A stretch of DNA of 17,500 bases from Actinidia chinensis (taxonomy: Eukaryota; Streptophyta; Magnoliopsida; Ericales; Actinidiaceae), in NCBI GenBank assembly GCA_009663005.1, contig VIGQ01000377.1:45001-62500 (forward strand). Direction: 5' to 3'. The notes under the pieces are model-generated. The model did no database searches, had not been told where the DNA came from, and was given only the letters and a program-made list of their open reading frames with translations. The translations under genes were made by a program, and so were the position numbers. Shown piece by piece: positions 1 to 7,288 of this stretch; the stretch's first letter is position 1, and the number at the start of each line of letters is the position of its first letter.

Positions 1-36
1 TAGGGCTAGAAACAAAGGTGCCAAAAAACCTCCTAC

Positions 37-264
37 ATGGCCAAGGCTACACATAATGGAGCATGGACAGTCCTCGAAGATACAGAAATCCCAAGGGACA
101 AGTGGTCAAGTAAACCAAAAAGGCCAAGGGTGTCAAATTGGGACCACAAAAGGGGCGATATTGTCAAGAAGCCCCAGAAAGTTTCAGGTACAATACTTAA
201 CTGTAACAAGTTTGGGCATCGTGCTTCTGAGTGCAGAAACCCAATGCCCACCTCGAGCGCATGA
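37..264 (+). pseudogene. Copia gag fragment, C-terminal zinc knuckle (nucleocapsid)
   Basis: An open stretch of 75 codons ends in LNCNKFGHRASECRNP, the retroviral-type CCHC nucleocapsid knuckle that binds element RNA. The second Cys (202-204), His (217-219) and last Cys (232-234) keep the x4-H-x4-C spacing. The first Cys, expected three codons before the second, is Ile, so the zinc site is broken. The region before it is rich in Lys, Arg, Gln and Gly, as in the basic linker before gag knuckles. The ATG at 37 is only the first Met in the open stretch; the true gag start lies upstream of the window. Confidence 0.75.
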
Positions 265-360
265 CATATGACTGAGGTTTCCTCTCGGAGGGTGTAAATG
301 ATATCAACCTTCTCGGCAATGTTTCTGAGTGAACCCATGGTGGGGTCAAATCCATAAGAA

Positions 361-700
361 TGGTTGGATAGACTTGGGGCTACACGCCATGTCTGGTTGC
401 GATAGACGGATGTTTCACTGCCTTCGAGCCAGCAGCAAATGGTAAGAAGGTGTTTTGGAAAATCAGCACTCCCGACAATTGCGGGGATTGAAAAATGGTC
501 CTGAAAATGAATTCAGGAAAGAAGTTGACTCTGAACAATGTGTTGTTCGTGCCGGAAATACAGAAGATTGGTGTCTGACTCTCTGTTGAGCAAACATGGT
601 TTTGTATGGTTTTGAGGCAGATAGGATACTCTGTCAAAGGCTGGAATGTATGTAGGGAAAGGTTAATGGACCGATGGTCTATTCAAAATGAAGAATAACT
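361..700 (+). pseudogene. Copia aspartic protease fragment
   Basis: Translation gives WLDRLGATRHVW, matching the copia protease active-site block W-x-D-[ST]-G-A-T-R-H-V-C. The catalytic triplet is disturbed: an extra codon and a T-to-L type change give D-R-L-G-A. Downstream, LTLNNVLFVPEIQKIGV and DSLLSKHGF (after a frameshift near 572) match the conserved protease C-terminal part and its boundary with the integrase pre-domain; a diverged GMYVG-like stretch follows near 645. The enzyme would have cleaved the Gag-Pol polyprotein. It follows gag directly, as expected. It is inactive because of frameshifts and the altered active site. Confidence 0.75.
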
Positions 701-779
701 GAATCCCTAAATGAATAAGAGAATTTTTTCTATTGTTAGTGCTTGAGTCTTCCATTTTGTGGCAGGTAACTCGGAACCT

Positions 780-1640
780 GTTAATTATGATTCTATGGTA
801 GGAATAATTAATTGGATCACATTCCAGCATGTTAAATGGATAAAAATCACAAGGGTGAGACTTGTGTAGAAGCCAAAATTAACAAGGTCTTCGTTTTACT
901 CGATTGAAAGAAGGTACCGAACCATTGGATTTAATCCACACGATGTGTGTGTTTTGAAGTATGTCCAACACCCATGCAAATAAGTATGTGATTAATTTTT
1001 CATTGATGATTGTACAAAATATTATATTGTGACTATTAAGAGCAAGGATCAAGTGTTGGACAAATTCATTCTTATAAGAATGAGGTGAAATCAACTTGTA
1101 AGAAGTTAAGGTTGTGCGAAGTGACGAGTGGTGGAATAGAAATCACCGTTTGGGAGATACTGTGGAGAACACAGAATTATCTATCAAACTACTGCACCTT
1201 ATCTCCTTAGCAGAATAGAACTGCTGAACGAAAGAATCGTTTCATAACAGGGTAGATGAATGCTATGTTGATAAGTTTTGGTTGCCTCAAACATGTGGGG
1301 TGAAGCGATTTCTCATGCCAATATATCTTGAAAAGATAGTGCCTCAGAAGGAAATTGATTAAAATCCCGTATGAGTTATTTAAAGGTAGGAGGCCTAGTT
1401 ATAACTTCTTACGCACGTGGGGATGTCTTGCGAAGTATTACCTCTCCTAAGAAGGAGAAGATAGAGTACAAAAAACATTGACTGTGTGCATCTGTTATGC
1501 ACAAAATAGTAGTGCATATCGGTTTCTGTGTATGAGTCGCCAAATATCAGATATTCACAAGCATACCTACCATGGAGTCTAGGAAGCGTGTTCTTCGACA
1601 CATATTTCCATATAGATCATTGGTGAGTCAAGTTCAGTAA
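780..1640 (+). pseudogene. Copia integrase (pre-integrase zinc domain and DDE core) remnant
   Basis: The region joins the pre-integrase HHCC domain and the catalytic core. HKGETCVEAK at 848-877 matches the last Cys pair of HHCC, with the first Cys changed to Gly. First DDE Asp: GAT at 942-944, readable as DVCVLKYVQ after a +1 shift. FIDDCTKYYIVTIKSKDQ lies at about 999-1052. Second Asp: GAC at 1123-1125 in VVRSD, with the following RGGE lost. Glu: GAA at 1226-1228 in TAERKNR. PYELFKGRRPSY and FLRTWGCLAK (1367-1435) and QNSSAYRFL (about 1504-1530) follow. The three catalytic acids can all be found, but in different frames and between stops. The enzyme would have inserted element cDNA into chromosomes. 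Confidence 0.85.
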
Positions 1641-2560
1641 AACGGACCTGCCTCCTACTAATGACACAGCCAGACCAAGAGATGAATTGGAACGGAACTG
1701 AGACATAGCAAGAGAGCTAAAAAAACGTCACATCTTTTTGTTCAGACTTCCTACTTATATGTTAGAAAGTTAGCCTCAGACATACAACGAGAGCAGTGGC
1801 TGTCTTGAAGGTTTCATTGTGGAAAGAATCTATAAGAGTGAGATTGACTCCATTCTGCAAAATCATACTGGGAACTGGTGATTTGCTACTAGGTAGTAAG
1901 CCTCTAGGCTACAAAGGTATCTTCAAGAGGAAGAGATGAAAGCAGATGGAATCAATAGATAAGTACAAGCCTAAGGCTTGTTATCAAAGGATACAGACAA
2001 AAAGAAAGCCGAGACTACTTTGATCCTTATTCATCAGTTTCGAGAATCACCATCCATCGGATATAATGGCGATCGCTGCTTTGGTCCAAACTCAGTACAT
2101 CAGCTGGATGTAAAGACAGCTTTCCTGACTGAGATTTAGATGAACAAATCTACTTAACAATCTGAGAATTTTTTCCGCACCTAGAAAGGCAGGAAAAAGT
2201 CCCCCTGTACACTTGTTAGATCTTGTATGTTCTCAAGCAGCACCGAAACAATGATATGAGAAGTTTTGACTATGTTTTTATCTATTGGCTCAAAATCAAT
2301 GAATGCACACATTTTTTATGTCAAGGACACACGAAGATTATGTCATTTTGTGTCTTTACATTTATGACATGAGTATTATTGTAGTAGCGATAAGTTTTAT
2401 CCAATCTACCAAGGACAATGTTAAATTCAAAATTTGACCATGAAAGATATGGTCCTCGCCTATGTGGATTCTGGAATATAAGATCACTAGAACAGTCTGA
2501 CGAAATTGCCTTTCTCAGACACACTATATTGATTAAGATTTTACAGAAATTCAATCAGTC
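1641..2560 (+). pseudogene. Copia reverse transcriptase remnant
   Basis: SEIDSILQNHTGNW (about 1838-1880) marks the start of the copia RT domain (RVT_2 type). KADGINR and a KYKA-like stretch follow near 1940-1975, then MAIAAL (about 2065), and QLDVKTAFL (about 2102-2130), the block holding the first catalytic Asp. A +1 shift then restores DLDEQIYL. The catalytic YVDD appears as CLYIYDMSII, with YIYD at 2357-2368: the first Asp of the pair is Tyr. STKDNVKFKI and the later KITRTV and HYIDKIL (about 2521-2542) match the thumb side. Several short deletions are evident. The protein would have copied element RNA to cDNA; it cannot be active now. Confidence 0.85.
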
Positions 2561-3051
2561 TGATTGACTGTTTGCAAGAACTCCTGAGATGTTAAATCTC
2601 CACTTATCCAAGAAGTGGGGGAGGCGTACCCAGTTTTGAAGTATCTCTTATAATGAGTTTAATGTACTTGAGGGTGTTAATAAGGCCCGATATCGTCCCT
2701 CTCCAATGAGCAAACTGCGTAGGTCAAAACGAGTAATCCATAAGGATAACGGGTGGAAGGCGATAGTAAGGTTGCTGACGGCTATTTAATATCTCTTGAT
2801 TTGGACTGCATTTACACCAATTCCAGCAGTACTAGAAGGTATTGCACTATTGGCTATCAGATATGAAAACTCAAAATCCACGAGTAGATATGTCCTTCGT
2901 GCTTGGATGTGTAGCAGTGTCTTGGAAATCTTCCAAAACATACGTGCATTGCACAACTGGCTTCTCAACCACTGCTCTCAAGTGGGGTTTTTTTCGCTAT
3001 TGACTACTGGAGTCAAAGGACAATATCGCGGATCCACTTACCAAAGGTTAA
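2561..3051 (+). pseudogene. Copia RNase H remnant with internal deletion
   Basis: NLHLSKKWG (about 2592-2620), PSPMSKLRR, WKAIVRLL (2753-2777) and SKSTSRYV (about 2873-2895) match the RT-RNase H connection and the start of copia RNase H. SWKSSK (2920-2937) is followed within about 80 bp by SKDNIADPLTKG and a stop (3013-3051), which is normally the far C-terminal end. Roughly 90-100 residues containing the rest of the RNase H fold are therefore missing. A taa at 3049-3051 replaces the usual Leu of the ending. Domain identity is well supported; the exact deletion edges are not. Confidence 0.8.
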
Positions 3052-3374
3052 CCCCTGAGAGCTATTGATCAAGCAATCGCAATGAATGGGTTTTAATAAA
3101 TAAAAGCCTATAAATAGAACGGTATCGTGAAGAAAACCCAACCCTAATTGACTGGAGATCCCAAGATCTAGGTTCAATGGGACAACCTATTTGCGTATAT
3201 CTAAGGATAATCCCTTGAGTTAATACTCTGGCCCATTCCTATGATGCACAGTGATTTGTGGATAAGGTTAAGCGTTAGCTTTGTAATAACTCTTTTGCGC
3301 TGGTGACTAATGCTGGATATGAGAAATATCCATATAAGAAGTCACCTATGTGAGTATGAAGTGGGGGTCCCGCT
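3052..3374 (+). other. Copia 3' untranslated tail with polypurine-tract-like sequence
   Basis: No open reading frame. A CCTATAAATAG stretch near 3108 and a block around 3126-3190 (containing GACTGGAGATCCCAAG) lie between the RNase H end and the LTR and resemble the tail of Tork-type elements. AAGTGGGGG at 3359-3367 is a plausible polypurine tract, the site where plus-strand DNA synthesis is primed. The usual LTR start (TG) is not found just after it; about ten bases look inserted or changed. Confidence 0.5.
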
Positions 3375-4226
3375 TCTTTGGATTTTTGAGAAGGCGAAAT
3401 TCTCGAGAAAATACTTGCCGAACGCAGGAGAGTGTTCTAATGGCCGAAATGGACACACAGTGAAGAAATAAACTGCGTTAGGAGACGTTCCTGTTGACGT
3501 CTATTGTCTCAATTTAACAATCGGCGGCAGACTATTCAAGGCGGGCTCACCCCTAGTCTGTCCTGTAAATTCGATAGGCTCTCACAGGGAAGGCTCAAAT
3601 TCCAAAAGGTACCTATCCTATCAGGACTTATCCGTTGTCTCTCTTTTCGTTTTCGAGTCATTTTTGTGTCAGATTGTCCCATTTTCATTCAATGCGGTAT
3701 TGTTAAGAGTTTTTATTTTAATAATTTGTAATTTTGAAGTTTAATCCCGTGTGTAGTAAATAGGAAAACCTTTTGAAGATAGACTTATCTCATGAGTCCC
3801 AACTAGGAAAAAGAGTCTTGTTTTGAAATGACTCTATCCTTTTTTTCTCTATAAAAAAGAGTTAAGTTCTTTTTGATTAAACCGTAACGAGAAAAAAAAG
3901 TTATTTTTTCTAGTTTTTGAGAGAGAGGCTAACGTGAGTTCAAGTTCGCCAAGGCAACTTCCGGAGGTGTTCTAAAGTTGAACCAGTTAGTGGTTCTAGC
4001 CGTTTTATCCTGGAGGAAGACGTCGACGAACACTGGCAAAAAAAACACCCTCGGGTAGGCGGCGAATCTTTTTTGAGGAGACTGCGTTTGCAGACTCGCC
4101 CTAAATCTGTTTGTTTTCTTTCATTTATTTCTGTATTTATTTTCTGTAAATTCGGTTTACATATATATTGTGATCAAATGAAATGATTATTTAAAAATTC
4201 TGTGTTGCCGGAATATTTATTCAACA
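3375..4226 (+). repeat. Copia LTR (3' LTR position), about 850 bp, degenerate
   Basis: The block follows the polypurine-like tract and contains no coding sequence. It holds a TATA-like box (3850-3858) followed by a G/A-rich leader with GAGAGAGAGGCTAACGTGAG (about 3919-3938) and CTGGAGGAAGACGTCGACGA (4010-4029), an R-U5-like arrangement. It closes with TTATTCAACA at 4217-4226, a CA end as expected for an LTR. The 5' TG end is not clear. The other LTR of this element is outside the window, so the call rests on position and internal signals only. Confidence 0.6.
3850..3858 (+). promoter_or_regulatory. Candidate LTR TATA box
   Basis: TATAAAAAA lies within CTCTATAAAAAAGAG, about 475 bp into the LTR-like block and about 65 bp before the GAGAGAGAGGC leader. 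The position fits an RNA polymerase II promoter at the U3/R junction. It is a weak signal alone because the surroundings are AT-rich. Confidence 0.4.
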
Positions 4227-4242
4227 ATTATGTACCCAGAAC
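4227..4242 (+). other. Possible degenerate tRNA primer-binding site
   Basis: Directly after the CA end, ATTATGTACCCAGAAC resembles the initiator-tRNA-Met primer site of plant copia elements (core TGGTACCAGAGC or TGGTATCAGAGC) with several mismatches. If real, this LTR was a 5' LTR or part of a tandem LTR-body-LTR array. The hAT target duplication overlaps it. Confidence 0.3.
4234..4241. repeat. hAT target-site duplication, left copy (ACCCAGAA)
   Basis: ACCCAGAA here is repeated exactly at 5343-5350, next to the opposite transposon end. An 8-bp duplication is the hallmark of hAT insertion. One further matching base (T) lies upstream on each side, so TACCCAGAA matches over 9 bp. Confidence 0.75.
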
Positions 4243-4245
4243 CTT

Positions 4246-4390
4246 AGGGACATGGCATTTGGGGCCCCGTTCCCCCCCTCCCCGATCGGGGTGAAATTTC
4301 GGGATTTTTCGGGGATCGGGGAGTGATCGGGGATTAAAAAAAAAATTCGGGGACGGGGCGGGGACGATTTTGTTAACCCCGCCCGATCCC
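4246..4390. repeat. hAT left terminal inverted repeat and subterminal G-rich array
   Basis: After the terminal TAGGGACATGGC, the strand alternates C-runs and words such as CCCGATCGGGG, TTTCGGGGATCGGGG and CGGGGACGGGGCGGGGACG. Such short subterminal repeats are the usual transposase binding zones in hAT elements (established for Ac/Ds; inferred here). Confidence 0.65.
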
Positions 4391-4391
4391 T

Positions 4392-4575
4392 AAAAAAAAA
4401 AAGCAAGGGAAAAAAAGAAAAAAACAAAAACAAAAAAAAAACAAAGGAGGAAAAAAAAAAAAAAAAAAAAAAAAAAAACAAAAACCAAAAAAAAAAAAAA
4501 AAAAAAACCAAAAAAGAAAACACAAAGGAAAAAAAAAACACACCAAACCCACAAAAAAACAAAAAAAAAGAAAAG
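4392..4575. repeat. A-rich tract of 184 nt with no T
   Basis: From the T at 4391 to the T at 4576 the + strand holds only A with scattered C and G, including an uninterrupted A-run of about 28. Low-complexity; open frames on the minus strand here are Phe-rich artefacts of the poly-T complement. Confidence 0.9.
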
Positions 4576-4589
4576 TTACCCCCAAAATG

Positions 4590-4935
4590 TTAAAATTAAA
4601 TAAAAGGTCTAATAAATCTAATATAAGTACAGGGGTGGAAAGGGAAATTAAACCTATAATATCTAAAAAAAAACCCTGCACGTTCCCCCATCCCATCCCC
4701 ACCCACCCACCCTCATCACGCAAGCCAAAGATAGAGAGATCCCAAATCCACAGCCCTCCTCTCTCTCTCCATAGTTTCCAACACTCTCCTCAGTCTCTCT
4801 CTCTCTCTCCATGGCCGAGAGTATTTGGGAGACCCAGCACCAGAGCTGGTTGCCCTCGTCATTGTTGCCCGCCCGTTGCTCCCGCGCGGTCGGCGTCGTT
4901 TCTCCTTCCCCTCCGTGACGTGTGCAGTACGTGTT
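4590..4935 (+). other. Promoter/5' UTR/first-exon-like cargo inside the hAT element
   Basis: An AT-rich stretch (4590-4680) is followed by a C-rich, then CT-repeat leader (4756-4810, with a (CT)n run at 4795-4808) ending in CCATGGCC. From the ATG at 4811 a short open frame, beginning MAESIWETQHQSWLP, runs 35 codons to TGA at 4916-4918 in GC-rich sequence. CA|GTACGTGTTTAATC near 4927 could be a splice donor leading into the T-rich stretch after it. CT-rich leaders directly before a Met codon in good context are common in plant genes. It may be the 5' end of the element's lost transposase gene, or a captured host gene fragment. The protein is not recognised; nothing proves it is translated. Confidence 0.4.
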
Positions 4936-5159
4936 TAATCTTTAATTGTTTGAGTTGCCATCTTTTCTAGTTCATTAATTTTTTTTTGGGTTTTTTGAAA
5001 ACCCTAATGTTTCCAACAGAAATATAAATGATTTCATTTGGGTTTTTTCATTTGTATGATATAGGCCCTGTTTTTTTTGTGGGAAAGTCAAGTCCACTTC
5101 TTTGTTATTGTTTGTTTTTTTACTTTTTACCATTTGATATCTATTTCCTCAAAAATTTG

Positions 5160-5342
5160 GGTTTTTGGATTCGGGCCGGGGATCCCCGGTCCCGGTAGGG
5201 GCGGGGATCCCCCGGTCCCCGTTAGGTACAAAAAAATTTCCCCTCCAGGGATCGGGGCGGGGACGGTGATAAAAAACATTCGGGGACGGGGACGGGGATG
5301 CCAACTCTGGGCCCCGCCCCGCCCCGCCCAATTGCCATCCCT
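5160..5342. repeat. hAT right subterminal G/C-rich array and terminal inverted repeat
   Basis: Contains CCGGGGATCCCCGGTCCCGG, a second GGGGATCCCCCGG, then CGGGGACGGGGACGGGGATG, three CCCCG repeats and the terminal GCCCAATTGCCATCCCT. It mirrors the left array in word content. Apparent open frames on both strands here are by-products of this biased composition. Confidence 0.65.
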
Positions 5343-5350
5343 ACCCAGAA
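5343..5350. repeat. hAT target-site duplication, right copy (ACCCAGAA)
   Basis: Exact match to 4234-4241, abutting the CCATCCCT terminus of the right inverted repeat. Confidence 0.75.
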
Positions 5351-5600
5351 TAGGGTATCCCTGCCACTTCTAATTCCTACTTTGGTGCCTTCTTCAAGGT
5401 CTGGCTGAGATTTCAGATTGCCTTCCCGGTAAGAGAGAAATGGCCACGCCTACTGGACAAAGTGGGATATGTTGAGTCCAGCCCACTATTGGGCCATAAG
5501 GATCCCTGAAGTTTTCTGTTTCCTCTTTCTGTTCCTCTTCCTTCATTCTTTGTCTAGATTTTCAATCCAAATCTATATCAAATATGTCTTTCGTTATTTA
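5351..5600. other. Unassigned intergenic sequence
   Basis: Moderate GC at first (up to about 5510), then pyrimidine-rich and AT-rich. No open frame, motif or repeat was recognised. It is the right flank of the hAT insertion; whether it belongs to the copia element body or to host DNA cannot be decided from sequence alone. Confidence 0.5.
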
Positions 5601-5611
5601 CGGTTAAAATT

Positions 5612-5643
<32 letters not shown>

Positions 5644-5840
5644 TTAAGATTATTCTTTTTCCTTCCAAAACTATCACTTCATTCTTCTCAAAAGATGTGA
5701 GATCCACGTAAGTTCTTATCCAATGAACAAAAAATCTTTAAATATAGGCATATGTTTTACCCATTTGATCATTTTTTTGGGGGAATCACAACAAAAAAAT
5801 TAAACAAACATCTTGTCTCTCATTTTGGTTTTTTTTGTAT
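5601..5840. repeat. Dispersed AT-rich repeat family, copy A
   Basis: Starts CGGTTAAAATTCATTTGAGT and shares, in order with copies B and C: AATCCAACGGCTGAGATTTCACTT, ACTTCATT, CAATGAACAAAAAATCTTTAAAT, CATTTGATCATTTTT and ATTAAACAAACAT blocks, ending in a T-rich run. Non-coding. The ordered conservation across three copies shows common descent. Confidence 0.75.
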
Positions 5841-5922
5841 TTAATATTTTTTTACTATTGATCAATTCTTTTATTATATTTTAATTATTTTTGATGATAT
5901 AAAAGTTCTAACAAAATATAAA

Positions 5923-6114
5923 AACTATCTATTTAATTTGAGATAAAAATAAAGTTTATTATTTTTTAGTGAATTTTCTCTTAAATTAGATAATATTGTT
6001 TTATATTTTTGTAGACTATTGTCATCAAGAGAAACTAAAAAATTATAAAATATTGATTAATCGGTGAAAAAAATTCACTAAAAATAATAAAAGGTGAAAA
6101 ATAAAATAGATAAA
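5923..6114. repeat. Large imperfect palindrome (inverted repeat, arms about 80 bp)
   Basis: The left arm (about 5923-6010) contains TATCTATTTAATTTG, TTTATTATTTTTTAGTGAAT and an AT-rich tail. The right arm (about 6035-6114) contains AATTCACTAAAAATAATAAA and AAATAAAATAGATAAA, whose reverse complements match in the same order. About 25 bp (6011-6034) form the loop. It could fold into a long hairpin; a small MITE-like element or its fragment is one explanation. Confidence 0.7.
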
Positions 6115-6234
6115 GGAAAGTATTTTCATACGTTTATTTTTATTATTTATTGAATTAATTTATACCATGAGTGTAACAAAAATATTTGAGTAAAAATAAT
6201 TTTAAATAAATGTATCATAATAAGGACAAAAAGA

Positions 6235-6323
6235 TCTATAATAAAACACACACATATTTTTAAATCTTCCAAAACGAACTATTTATATTATAAAAAACAC
6301 ACAACTTATTTGAATCTCAAAAC
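6235..6323. repeat. Tandem duplication of about 47 bp at the start of repeat copy B
   Basis: TCTATAATAAAACACACACA followed by TTTTTAAATCTTCCAAAAC (6235-6275) is repeated as TTTATATTATAAAAAACACA followed by CTTATTTGAATCTCAAAAC (6282-6322). The copies are diverged but align end to end. Confidence 0.55.
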
Positions 6324-6660
6324 TATTTTCACAATACGGTTGAATACATTGCAATTAATCCAATGGGCTGAGATGTCACTTGAGATTATATTTTCTCCCC
6401 AAAAAATACACTTCATTTGGTTCCAAAGGTGGGGACTACATATATTCTTATCAATGAACAAAAAATCTCTAAATCTGGGCATTTTTTTAACTATTTGATC
6501 AGTTTTTGTGGGATCTATAAAAAAAAATAAAACAACCTATTTCTTTCCCCCTCATTTCTCCTAAACTAGCAAATTTTTGTAAAATAATTATTGATTTTAC
6601 CATTTTATAGCAATATACTCTTCGTTATATGATTGCAATGTATCTTTTATCAACGGTTTA
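6282..6660. repeat. Dispersed AT-rich repeat family, copy B
   Basis: The upstream part TTTATATTATAAAAAACACA plus CAACTTATTTGAATCTCAAA aligns with copy C. The core from CGGTTGAATACATT (6337) carries AATCCAATGGGCTGAGATGTCACTTGAGATT, CAATGAACAAAAAATCTCTAAAT, CTATTTGATCAGTTTTTGTGG and TCATTTCTCCTAAACTAGCA. The tail AATGTATCTTTTATCAACGG resembles the tail of copy D. Non-coding; the open frame here is chance. Confidence 0.7.
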
Positions 6661-6860
6661 TTATTTTATCTGTTTATTGGAAAAAGTTTAACAAGTACGC
6701 CAAAATATGTTTTTTTTACATAGTAATCATGGAAACGAAAAAATTACTAGTACTTCCAAGTGATAAGAAATTTTGAATATAGTCCAGGTTCATGGAACTC
6801 CAAACTTATCGGCTGCTTATACTGATGAGGGTTTTATTGTCTAGTAATGACTAGTAATTA
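6661..6860. other. Unassigned AT-rich spacer between repeat copies
   Basis: No reading frame or motif recognised. CTAGTAATGACTAGTAATTA at 6841-6860 is a 10-bp direct doubling of (A)CTAGTAAT immediately before copy C. Confidence 0.5.
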
Positions 6861-7260
6861 TCTATATTATAAAATTACAACTTATTTTAAATCTTAAATC
6901 TATCTCTCTCTATCTACGGTTGAAATCCATTGAGTTAATCCAATGCACTAGATTTCACTGAAATTATTTTTTTTCTCTCAAACTATCATTTCTTTCTCTC
7001 AAAAAGGTGTGGTCCCACACAGATTTTTTGATCTAATGGACAAAAAACCTTTAAAGATGGAATATATTTACTCTAGTGGTCATTTTAGTAGAATCCACAC
7101 ACACAAAAAAATTAAAAAATACATTTTTTTTTTCCTCTTCATTTCTCCTAAATTTCTCCTAACTAGCATTTTTTTTTAAAAATCTTATAGTTCTATTTTG
7201 TTCTCTATTTGTCGCCAATGCATTACGTTTATATCTTTTTATTTTTAGATTATAAAACTC
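6861..7260. repeat. Dispersed AT-rich repeat family, copy C
   Basis: Begins TCTATATTATAAAATTACAA. The core from CGGTTGAAATCCATTGAGTT (6917) continues with AATCCAATGCACTAGATTTCACT, CTCAAAAAGGTGTGGTCCCACA, CTAATGGACAAAAAACCTTTAAA, and TTCATTTCTCCTAAATTTCT ending in AACTAGCATTTTT. Best preserved upstream part of the family. Confidence 0.7.
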
Positions 7261-7288
7261 TAATGTACTAATACTTAAGAATGATTTT

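Larger units (their letters stand above)
1..4226 (+). mobile_element. Degenerate Ty1/copia retrotransposon, Tork-like, 5' truncated by the window
   Basis: Conserved copia polyprotein motifs occur in the order gag zinc knuckle, protease, integrase, reverse transcriptase, RNase H, followed by an untranslated tail and an LTR-like block. Integrase before RT is diagnostic of Ty1/copia. The wording of the motifs (KGETCVEAK, FIDDCTKYY, PYELFKGRRPSY, QNSSAYRFL, SKDNIADPLTKG) resembles the Tork/Tnt1-like part of the superfamily; lineage is inferred from memory of motifs, not from a tree. Stops and frameshifts interrupt every domain, so it cannot encode a functional polyprotein. The 5' LTR and most of gag lie outside the window. 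Confidence 0.9.
4242..5342. mobile_element. Non-autonomous hAT-like DNA transposon, about 1.1 kb
   Basis: The left end reads TAGGGACATGGCATTTGGGG (from 4246). The reverse complement of the right end reads AGGGATGGCAATTGGGCGGG (ending at 5342). They align with a 2-base insertion on the left and three or four extra bases (CCTT) outside it. Both ends continue into GC-rich subterminal arrays of GGGGA(C/T)CGGGG-type words, here at 4260-4390 and 5160-5330. Exact 8-bp flanks support hAT. No transposase (no DDE/RNase H or hATC dimerisation motif) is visible, so it would need a transposase supplied by another copy. The interior is an A-rich tract plus a 5'-UTR-like block. Confidence 0.75.

Noticed and set aside
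2796..3068. 90-codon plus-strand open frame
   Set aside because: It is partly the RNase H frame and partly frame-shifted (TTGVKGQYRGS instead of SKDNIADPLTKG); recorded as part of the copia pseudogene, not as a gene.
3110..3117. TATAAATA as a promoter
   Set aside because: It lies in the copia 3' tail between RNase H and LTR, where no transcript start is expected; composition explains it.
4221..4723. Two overlapping minus-strand open frames of 113 and 116 codons, Phe-rich
   Set aside because: They are the poly-T complement of the A-rich tract and G-rich array in the hAT element; low-complexity composition, no domain.
4587..4970. 127-codon plus-strand open frame, Pro/Ser-rich
   Set aside because: It reads the AT-rich and CT-rich leader in a frame different from the ATG at 4811; composition explains the lack of stops.
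5077..5373. Open frames on both strands over the GC-rich hAT right end
   Set aside because: Gly/Pro/Arg-rich products of repeated GGGGACGGGG words, crossing the transposon border.
6235..6323. Telomeric or centromeric satellite
   Set aside because: The repeat units do not contain telomere words and copy spacing in 5601-7500 is irregular.
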